A stretch of DNA of 12,153 bases from contig URIE01000047.1 of NCBI GenBank assembly GCA_900547805.1, positions 1 to 12,153 of the forward strand. The letters are read 5' to 3'. Shown here piece after piece: positions 6,854 through 12,153 of the stretch. The stretch is from an uncultured Collinsella sp. Lineage in GTDB: Bacteria; Actinomycetota; Coriobacteriia; Coriobacteriales; Coriobacteriaceae. Position numbers and translations under genes: made by a program. The notes beneath the pieces were generated by a model. That model was given only the letters and a program-made list of their open reading frames with translations, searched no databases and was not told where the DNA came from. Positions within the stretch are counted from its first letter, which is position 1. The number at the start of each line of letters is the position of its first letter.

Positions 6854-8658
6854 AGCTCAACAACCCCACTGTCAGCGACAACACCGAAAGCGGAGCACTC
6901 AACATGGTCAAGCTCACGATCGATAATTGCGAAGTCGTGGTGCCCGAGCACACCACGATCCTGGACGCGGCCAAGTCCGCCGGCATCCAGATTCCCACCC
7001 TGTGCTACCTGCGCGACCTGAACGAGATCGGCGGCTGCCGCGTGTGCGTGGTCGAGGTTGAGGGCTGCGACCAGCTGGTTGCCGCCTGCAACAACTACGT
7101 GCTCGACGGCATGGTGGTCCACACTAACAGCCCCAAGGCCCGCGAGGCGCGTCGTACCAACGTGCAGCTGCTGCTGTCCCAGCATGATTCGCGCTGCACG
7201 AGCTGCGTGCGCAGCGGCAACTGCAACCTGCAGACCATCGCCAACGACCTGGGCATCTTCTATCTGCCGTACGAGCAGCACCTGGCGCGCGAGGGCTGGG
7301 ACTTCGATTTCCCCATCATTCGCGACAACGACAAGTGCATTAAATGCATGCGCTGCATCAAGGTATGCGAGAGTGTGCAGGGCCTAGGGATTTGGGACCT
7401 GACCAACCGCGCCACGCATACCGCCGTGGGCACCCGCGGGCGCGCGCCGATCGGCAAGACCGATTGCGTCGCGTGCGGCCAGTGCATCACGCATTGCCCG
7501 ACGGGCGCGCTGCGCGAGCGCGACGACACCGAGACCGTGTTCGACGCCATCGCCGATCCCGACAAGATCGTGCTGGTGCAGATCGCGCCGGCCGTGCGTA
7601 GCGCCTGGGGCGAGGAGCTCGGCATTTCGCGCGAGGAAGCTACCGTCGAGCGCCTTGCCTGCGCACTGCGTCGCGTGGGCTTTGAGTACGTGTTCGACAC
7701 CGATTTCTCGGCCGACCTCACCATTATGGAGGAGGGCTCCGAGCTGCTCGAGCGCTTGGGCGCCGCCGCCAAGGGCGAGGGCGACAGCCGCGGCTGGCCC
7801 ATGTTTACGAGCTGCTGCCCGGGTTGGGTTCGCTTTGTGAAGGCACGTTACCCCGAGTTTGTCGACAGCCTGTCCACGTCAAAGTCGCCGCAGCAGATGT
7901 TCGGCGCTATTGCCAAGACCTACTACGCCAAGGTGCTGGGCGTGGAGCCCGAGCGCCTGTTTGTGGCGTCCGTGATGCCGTGCACGGCCAAGAAGGCCGA
8001 GTGCGCGCTGCCGAGCATGGTGGGCGAGGGCGGCGCGCCCGACGTGGACGTTGCGCTGACGGTGCGCGAGATGGTGCGCATGATCCGCGCGAACCACGTG
8101 AGCGTGGACACGCTCGTCGAGGAGCCGCTCGACACGCCGCTGGGCTTTGGCACGGGCGCGGGCGTGATCTTTGGCGCCACGGGCGGCGTGATGGAAGCCG
8201 CGGTGCGCTCGGCCTATTACCTGGTGACGGGCAAGAACCCCGATGCCGATTTCTTTACCGACGTGCGAGGGCTCGACGGCTGGAAGGAAGCCGTGGCCGA
8301 TATCGACGGTACCAAGGTACGCGTCGCCGTGGCGCACGGGCTGGGCAACGCCGCCCGTCTGCTCGATGCGATTCGCGATGGCCGCGTGAGCTATGACTTC
8401 GTCGAGGTCATGGCGTGCCCGGGCGGCTGCGTCGGTGGCGGCGGTCAGCCCATCCACGACGGCTGCGAGCTGGCGGCCGAGCGCGGCCAGGTGCTGTGGG
8501 GCCTGGATGCGAAGGCGGACATTCGCTTCTCCCACGAGAACCCCGATGTCCAGGCTTGCTACCGCGAGTTCTTGGGTGCGCCGCTCTCGCCGCTGGCCGA
8601 GGAGCTGCTGCATACCGACCATCACGCATGGACGATGCCCAACGAAGGGACGTGCTAG
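6847..8658 (+). CDS. hydA: [FeFe] hydrogenase, multi-cluster soluble type
   Basis: This 603-residue enzyme should interconvert protons and H2. From the N-terminus it has a plant-type [2Fe-2S] domain (GGCRVC region), a His-Cys3 [4Fe-4S] site in HDSRCTSCVRSGNC, two ferredoxin clusters (CIKCMRCIKVC, CVACGQCITHC) and the H-cluster domain. All three H-cluster motifs are intact: TSCCPGW (321-327), MPCTAKKAE (377-385) and MACPGGCVGGGGQP (522-535). A C-terminal HENPDVQACYREFLG segment matches the usual small-subunit-like tail. ATG 6847 overlaps the previous stop and has GGAGGGAGGAA at 6830-6840; ATG 6904 (MVKLTIDN) also has a GGAG and would give 584 residues, nearer the usual length, so the start is open. 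No hydE, hydF or hydG maturation gene is present in the window. The coupled flavoprotein suggests NAD(P)H-linked H2 metabolism. Confidence 0.95.
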   Translation: MVELNNPTVSDNTESGALNMVKLTIDNCEVVVPEHTTILDAAKSAGIQIPTLCYLRDLNEIGGCRVCVVEVEGCDQLVAACNNYVLDGMVVHTNSPKAREARRTNVQLLLSQHDSRCTSCVRSGNCNLQTIANDLGIFYLPYEQHLAREGWDFDFPIIRDNDKCIKCMRCIKVCESVQGLGIWDLTNRATHTAVGTRGRAPIGKTDCVACGQCITHCPTGALRERDDTETVFDAIADPDKIVLVQIAPAVRSAWGEELGISREEATVERLACALRRVGFEYVFDTDFSADLTIMEEGSELLERLGAAAKGEGDSRGWPMFTSCCPGWVRFVKARYPEFVDSLSTSKSPQQMFGAIAKTYYAKVLGVEPERLFVASVMPCTAKKAECALPSMVGEGGAPDVDVALTVREMVRMIRANHVSVDTLVEEPLDTPLGFGTGAGVIFGATGGVMEAAVRSAYYLVTGKNPDADFFTDVRGLDGWKEAVADIDGTKVRVAVAHGLGNAARLLDAIRDGRVSYDFVEVMACPGGCVGGGGQPIHDGCELAAERGQVLWGLDAKADIRFSHENPDVQACYREFLGAPLSPLAEELLHTDHHAWTMPNEGTC

Positions 8659-8660
8659 CG

Positions 8661-9707
8661 ATGCGCGCATTTGATGTTGAGATGTCGCGCCGGGGGTTTG
8701 CCTCGGCGCTCGCCGCGGGCGCGCTGTCGCTTGCGCTGGTTGGCTGTGGTGGCTGGTCTGCCGGGGCCGGGTCTGCTGCGGGCTCGGCTGCCGGGAAGGC
8801 CGCTGCCGAGCCGGTTGAGGTGCACGTCGCCTCGCTCAAGGGCCCGACATCGATCGGTCTGGTGCAGTTTATGGACCAGGCGGCCGAAGGTGCCACGGAC
8901 AACGAGTTCGACTTTGCGATCAGCGCCGCTGCCGACGAGATCGTGCCCAAGGTCATTCAGGGCGATGTCGATATCGCGCTGGTCCCGGCCAACGTGGCGA
9001 GCGTGCTCTACAACAAGACCGAGGGCGCGGTGCAGGTCATCGACATCAACACGCTGGGCGTGCTGAGCGTGGTGACGGGCGACGCGAGTGTGGCCTCGTT
9101 TGGCGATCTGGCGGGTCGTACCGTCTACATGACGGGCAAGGGCACCACACCGGAGTACGTCATGAACTACTTGCTGGAGCGCGCGGGCCTGACCGGCCAG
9201 GTGGCGCTTGAGTTTAAGAGCGAGCCCACCGAGGTACTGTCGGCGCTGCTTGCCGATCCGTCTGCCGTGGGCGTGCTGCCCGAGCCGTTCAAGACCGCTG
9301 CCATCGCAAAGAGCGAAGGCAAGCTGTCGGCGCCGGTAAATCTGACCGATGTGTGGGATGAGCTGGCAGGTGATACGGATTCGCGCCTGCTGACGGGCGT
9401 GACCGTGGTGCGCCGTGCCTTTGCCGAGGAGCATCCCGAGGCCGTGGCGGAATTCTTGCGCTGCCATGAGGCGAGCGTGAAGGCTGTCAATGCGACGCCG
9501 GCAGACTGGGCACAGGCCGTGGTCGATGCCGGCATCGTGGACAACGCCAAGATCGCCGAAAAGGCGATTCCCGGGTGCATGCTTGTATGCCAGACGGGGA
9601 AAGATATGAAGGCGGCGCTCGGTGGGTACCTGCAGGTGCTGGCCGATGCGGACACGAGCGCCGTGGGCGGCAAGCTCCCGGCCGATGATTTCTACTACAT
9701 GGAGTAG
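8661..9707 (+). CDS. ABC transporter substrate-binding lipoprotein (NitT/TauT-like)
   Basis: This 348-residue protein should capture a small solute outside the cell for the transporter encoded next. The N-terminus has a twin-arginine motif, SRRGFAS (R10, R11), a hydrophobic stretch, and a lipobox ending LVGC with C29 as the lipidated cysteine, so it looks like a Tat-exported lipoprotein. A short Ala/Gly/Ser-rich linker follows. The body (VHVASLKGPTSIGLV, DIALVPANVASVLYN, GRTVYMTGKGTTPEYVM) has the pattern of the two-lobed binding proteins of the NMT1/NitT/TauT group. The start lies 2 bp after the hydA stop; GAAGGGA at 8644-8650 is the likely ribosome binding site. ATG 8682 would still keep the Tat motif. 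The substrate cannot be told from sequence: nitrate, sulfonates, pyrimidines and others are all bound within this group. Confidence 0.88.
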   Translation: MRAFDVEMSRRGFASALAAGALSLALVGCGGWSAGAGSAAGSAAGKAAAEPVEVHVASLKGPTSIGLVQFMDQAAEGATDNEFDFAISAAADEIVPKVIQGDVDIALVPANVASVLYNKTEGAVQVIDINTLGVLSVVTGDASVASFGDLAGRTVYMTGKGTTPEYVMNYLLERAGLTGQVALEFKSEPTEVLSALLADPSAVGVLPEPFKTAAIAKSEGKLSAPVNLTDVWDELAGDTDSRLLTGVTVVRRAFAEEHPEAVAEFLRCHEASVKAVNATPADWAQAVVDAGIVDNAKIAEKAIPGCMLVCQTGKDMKAALGGYLQVLADADTSAVGGKLPADDFYYME

Positions 9708-9710
9708 CCC

Positions 9711-11090
9711 GTGCATGCGTTTGCTCGACAAATGACAGAGCGTATGAAGGCGGTGGCGGCAGCAGGTGCCGTTGCCGCCTTTTGGCTTGCCGTGAGGGTG
9801 CTGGTGGCGGGTCTCGTGGCGCAGCCGTTGATTTTGCCGGGGCCGGGCGCTGTTGTGGTGGCGTTGCTGCGACTGGTATGCGATGCCGACACATGGGCGA
9901 TTCTGGCGGGCTCGGGTGCGCGAATCTTGGGCGGGTTGGCGCTTGCCGCGGCGTGCGGCGGCGTGCTGGCGGGAGTCTCGGTGCGATCGCTGACGTTTGC
10001 CCGCTTGGTGGCGCCGGCGCTTTCGTTTGTTAAGGCGACGCCGGTTGCCTGCATAGTGGTCTTGCTGCTCATTTGGTTGGGGTCGGCGCGCGTGAGCATT
10101 GTGGCCGTCTTTTTGATGGCGCTGCCGGGCGTGTATTTTTCGCTAGTCGAGGGTTTGACGCAAGCGGATAAACCGCTGGAGCAGATGTTTCGTCTGCATG
10201 GCGTGCGGGGTTGGCGACTGTTTTGTGCCCACACCTGGCGCGAAGTCCTGCCGTTTGTGCTTTCGTGCGCCCGCGCCGTGATTGGCATGAGCTGGAAGGC
10301 CGGCGTGGCGGCGGAGCTGATCGGCATGGCGGTGGGCACCGTGGGTGAGCGCATCTATCAGGCGAAGCTGCTCATCGAGACGGCTGACCTGCTGGCGTGG
10401 ACCGTGTTGGTCGTGGCGGCATCGTGGGCATGCGAGCGCGTGCTGGTGTGGCTGCTGCGGGCTTCGGGGCCCGCAGCATGGCGTGCTGCTGTGCGGGCGC
10501 ATGGGCGTTGTCCTCGCGGACGTGCAGGCGGCTCTGCTGGCGGCAGGGCTGCTGCGGAGCTTGCGCTCGCCGTGGGCGATCGCGCTCCCTGGGCTCCGGC
10601 GCTCGACGGACTGGTGCTTCGTGTGCCCGCCAGTGGGCGCGCCTGCGTGATGGGCACCTCGGGCGTGGGCAAGTCGACGCTGCTTGCGCTGGCGGCGGGG
10701 GAGTGCGCGCCGTGCTCCATGGTGTTTCAGGATGTGCGCCTGGTAGAGGGCGCCTCGGCTTTGGATAACGTGCTGGTGTGCGCCGACGCGCGCGTGGACG
10801 CCTCGAGTGCCGCGGCCCTGTTGCGCCTGCTGGTGCCGGGGGTCGATGTGCATGCTCGTGTGGCCGAGCTCTCGGGCGGGCAGCGCCGTCGCGTCGAGAT
10901 TGCCCGAGCCCTGCTGTGTCCGGGCGGCGCAGTGATTCTGGACGAGCCCTTTACCGGCCTAGATACCGCTGCGCGCGACGCATGCGCCGAGATCGTGCTC
11001 GACTTGCTCGACGGCCGCATGCTGTTGCTTGCTACGCACGATGCCGTCGACGCTCAGGCCCTCAATATCTCGGACATCATCACGCTCTAA
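9711..11090 (+). CDS. ABC transporter with permease and ATPase fused in one chain
   Basis: This 459-residue protein joins the membrane and motor parts of an importer. Residues about 10-250 contain roughly six hydrophobic segments and an EAA-type loop (EQMFRLHGVRGWRLF, then REVLP), as in NitT/TauT permeases. After an Arg/Gly/Ala-rich linker, the ATPase begins near residue 290: Walker A GTSGVGKST (315-323), Q-loop Q340, signature LSGGQRRR (from 387), Walker B VILDEP (408-413) and H-loop H443. All catalytic motifs are present, but only 19 residues separate the Walker A lysine from the Q-loop, about half the usual distance. GTG 9711 is chosen because GGAG at 9701-9704 lies 6 nt before it; ATG 9732 has no such site. 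It starts 3 bp after the binding-protein stop and ends the operon. Confidence 0.9.
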   Translation: MHAFARQMTERMKAVAAAGAVAAFWLAVRVLVAGLVAQPLILPGPGAVVVALLRLVCDADTWAILAGSGARILGGLALAAACGGVLAGVSVRSLTFARLVAPALSFVKATPVACIVVLLLIWLGSARVSIVAVFLMALPGVYFSLVEGLTQADKPLEQMFRLHGVRGWRLFCAHTWREVLPFVLSCARAVIGMSWKAGVAAELIGMAVGTVGERIYQAKLLIETADLLAWTVLVVAASWACERVLVWLLRASGPAAWRAAVRAHGRCPRGRAGGSAGGRAAAELALAVGDRAPWAPALDGLVLRVPASGRACVMGTSGVGKSTLLALAAGECAPCSMVFQDVRLVEGASALDNVLVCADARVDASSAAALLRLLVPGVDVHARVAELSGGQRRRVEIARALLCPGGAVILDEPFTGLDTAARDACAEIVLDLLDGRMLLLATHDAVDAQALNISDIITL

Positions 11091-11123
11091 ATACTTACTC
11101 AGCAACAAAATGATCCGTTTTTT
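11071..11123 (+). terminator. Weak candidate terminator overlapping the end of the ABC gene
   Basis: CGGA and TCAT within 11071-11080 can pair with ATGATCCG (11110-11117) as 8 pairs with a 2-nt bulge, followed at once by six T residues (11118-11123). The 29-nt loop and bulge make it weak. It is the only U-tract near the end of the hydrogenase operon. Confidence 0.25.
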
Positions 11124-11163
11124 CTCCGTCCCCATAGGGTTGGGTATGGTATTCTATCTGCGG

Positions 11164-11192
11164 GGTAATACTTAGGAATACCAAGTAATACC
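11164..11192. promoter_or_regulatory. Inverted repeat, candidate antitoxin operator
   Basis: GGTAATACTT (11164-11173) and AAGTAATACC (11183-11192) form 10-bp arms matching at 9 positions, separated by 9 bp. Around it are further GGTAT/AATACC words, including GGTATTC at 11148-11154 and GAATACC at 11176-11182. RelB/DinJ-type ribbon-helix-helix proteins usually bind such palindromes at their own promoter, and the gene lies about 115 bp downstream. A clear -35/-10 pair was not found. The same bases could form an RNA hairpin if transcribed. Confidence 0.45.
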
Positions 11193-11213
11193 AACGCAGT
11201 AGAAACAAACTCC

Positions 11214-11272
11214 AGATGCGGGCCAATCGGGTTGCCTTCACAGCCCGTCGCCCAGCCGCGTGGCCCGCATCT
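11214..11272 (+). ncRNA. Structured leader element with perfect 12-bp stem
   Basis: AGATGCGGGCCA (11214-11225) and TGGCCCGCATCT (11261-11272) are exact reverse complements. The 35-nt interior contains a second stem, CGGGTTG (11228-11234) with CAGCCCG (11241-11247), one G-U pair and a 6-nt loop. There is no T-run after it, so it is not an ordinary terminator. It ends 34 nt before the antitoxin start and could be a cis-regulatory RNA or a processed small RNA. No known family is recognised; a DNA-level role is not excluded. Confidence 0.4.
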
Positions 11273-11306
11273 ATCCGCACCACCGTCGTTTCAAAAAGGA
11301 AGCGCC

Positions 11307-11528
11307 ATGGCAGAACACATGACCCCGGTTGTCGCGAAGGTCTTGCCCGAGGAGAAGGCGGCCTTCGCGGCGGCAACCCAACTCGTAGGCACCACGCCGT
11401 CCAACGCCATCCGCATGTTCATCGCCGCCTTCAATCGCTGCGGCACCTTTCCGTTCGACATTTCGCCCAGCGGGGCCTTTGGCAAAGACTGTCCCCAACA
11501 GCTAGTCGTTGAAGAACGTCCCCAATGA
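11307..11528 (+). CDS. RelB/DinJ-family antitoxin-like protein, no adjacent toxin
   Basis: This 73-residue protein resembles type II antitoxins of the RelB/DinJ family. The N-terminal strand TPVVAKVLPEEKAAFAAA and the helix region GTTPSNAIRMFIAAF, followed by GTFPFDI, match the ribbon-helix-helix DNA-binding half. ATG 11307 follows AAAAAGGAAG; an in-frame start at 11232 would run through the structured leader. The last 13 residues (from DCPQQLVVEERPQ) are encoded by the 27-bp tandem repeat, so the usual toxin-binding tail is probably missing or replaced. No RelE or YafQ-like gene follows; the next gene is a CPBP membrane protein. It may be a remnant of a toxin-antitoxin pair, a stand-alone regulator, or an antitoxin acting on a distant toxin. 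Confidence 0.75.
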   Translation: MAEHMTPVVAKVLPEEKAAFAAATQLVGTTPSNAIRMFIAAFNRCGTFPFDISPSGAFGKDCPQQLVVEERPQ

Positions 11529-11538
11529 CTAGTCGTTG
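11491..11538. repeat. Two-copy tandem repeat, 27-bp period (locus 2)
   Basis: Two 21-bp copies, 11491-11511 and 11518-11538, both start GTCCCCAA and end CTAGTCGTTG; they differ only in the three bases between (CAG versus TGA). The offset is 27 bp, as at 15-64. The second copy lies in a near-perfect palindrome, CCCAATGACTAGTCGTTGGG (11521-11540). The first copy and part of the second are read as antitoxin codons, and the TGA difference is the antitoxin stop. The repeat runs directly into GGGAGGAGG (11538-11546), the ribosome binding site of the next gene. Confidence 0.75.
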
Positions 11539-11551
11539 GGAGGAGGTCGGC

Positions 11552-12153
11552 ATGCTCAATGCGCTGGTTTGGGCGCTTGCCTGTTTTGGCGTCGTCGCTG
11601 CCGATATTGTCCTGAGCATGGTTTTGTTCTCCGTGCTGGACATCGTGTCGGCGCTGACGGGTTTCCCGATCGACAACCTCGATATTCAATGGTTTCAAGC
11701 CGTCGCTCAGACGGCGTCGTTTTTGATGGCGCTGCTATGGTGGCGTTATTTGTGGCCGCGGTCGTTTATCGCGCGCTGGCAAGGTGAGCGTCCGCTCGGC
11801 GGGGGAGTGCGTAGCGCGTGGAAGCGCATTGCCTGCGTTATCGTGATCGGCTTGGCACTGCAGGTGGTCGTTGGCTACGTGACCGACGCCGTACTGTCAT
11901 TGTTGCCCGAGGTCGCGGCCGATTACAGTGAACTTGTCGAGGAAACAGGCATGGGCGATACCAGCCTTCTTGCCGTCTTGACTACGGTGCTCGGTGCGCC
12001 GTTTTGCGAAGAGCTCCTGGTGCGCGGCGTCATCTTTGAGTTTTCGCTGCGTGCGTTTAATTCACAGTGCCGTCCGCTCTGGAAACGCCGGCGCCGTGTG
12101 AACGCGCAGGATGGCGCCATAGTGCCCTGGGCGGCCCCGAATACCTGGGGCGT
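11552..12153 (+). CDS. CPBP-family intramembrane metalloprotease, 5' part only
   Basis: The reading frame is open to the window edge, giving the first 200 residues. Hydrophobic segments lie at about 3-36, 48-66, 90-116 and 137-150. The last is followed by CEELLVRGVIFE, which carries the EExxxR motif (E153, E154, R158) of CPBP (CAAX protease and bacteriocin-processing) membrane proteins. The later histidine motifs lie beyond the window, so catalytic competence cannot be judged. A basic stretch, KRRRRVNAQDG, follows motif 1. ATG 11552 is preferred because GGGAGGAGG (11538-11546) lies 5 nt upstream. An in-frame ATG at 11525 overlaps the antitoxin stop as ATGA but has no good ribosome binding site. 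Roles in this family include prenyl-protein processing, bacteriocin self-immunity and unknown housekeeping; the sequence does not choose among them. Confidence 0.82.
   Translation, partial: MLNALVWALACFGVVAADIVLSMVLFSVLDIVSALTGFPIDNLDIQWFQAVAQTASFLMALLWWRYLWPRSFIARWQGERPLGGGVRSAWKRIACVIVIGLALQVVVGYVTDAVLSLLPEVAADYSELVEETGMGDTSLLAVLTTVLGAPFCEELLVRGVIFEFSLRAFNSQCRPLWKRRRRVNAQDGAIVPWAAPNTWG

Noticed and set aside
11232..11306. Longer antitoxin starting at 11232
   Set aside because: The extra residues are encoded by the structured leader, have no family match, and the ribosome binding site AAGGAAG points to ATG 11307.

Overview
The window is high-GC, densely packed DNA in which all supported genes lie on the + strand. 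Gene content and protein character suggest a fermentative gut actinobacterium of the Coriobacteriia, probably Collinsella or a close relative. The indications are PTS sugar uptake, a GH4 phospho-glucosidase, a soluble [FeFe] hydrogenase and GC-rich coding. This placement is an inference from protein resemblance, not from a marker gene.

Region 1 (1-4834) is an alpha-glucoside PTS locus: a free-standing EIIA(Glc)-type protein, a BglG/LicT-family antiterminator, an EIICB permease, and an NAD-dependent GH4 6-phospho-alpha-glucosidase, closed by a strong hairpin at 4797-4834. The 5' leader (about 161-251) holds two mutually exclusive RNA foldings that fit an antiterminator site overlapping a terminator. 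The locus would import and phosphorylate maltose-like sugars and hydrolyse the phosphodisaccharide in the cytoplasm.

Region 2 (4835-11090) appears to be a four-gene operon with very tight junctions. It encodes an iron-sulfur flavoprotein (NuoF C-terminal cluster domain fused to a GltD-like NAD(P)H oxidoreductase), an [FeFe] hydrogenase with all three H-cluster motifs, a Tat-type substrate-binding lipoprotein, and an ABC transporter in which permease and ATPase are one polypeptide. The first two genes look like a hydrogenase of the poorly understood glutamate-synthase-linked class. The co-transcribed importer has no obvious substrate. A leader of about 185 nt with several hairpins precedes the operon.

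Region 3 (11091-12153) holds a small RelB/DinJ-type antitoxin gene with no recognisable toxin beside it, then the 5' part of a CPBP-family membrane protease cut by the window edge. The antitoxin leader contains a 10-bp inverted repeat and, further on, a perfect 12-bp stem enclosing a second hairpin. Two loci, at the window start and at the end of the antitoxin gene, carry short tandem repeats with the same 27-bp period and a shared GTCCC core. At the second locus the repeat supplies the C-terminus and stop codon of the antitoxin and lies directly against the ribosome binding site of the next gene.

The two metabolic regions fit one physiology: sugar uptake feeds glycolysis, and the hydrogenase could dispose of reductant as H2 or recover it. 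No rRNA, tRNA, CRISPR array, transposase or phage gene was recognised.
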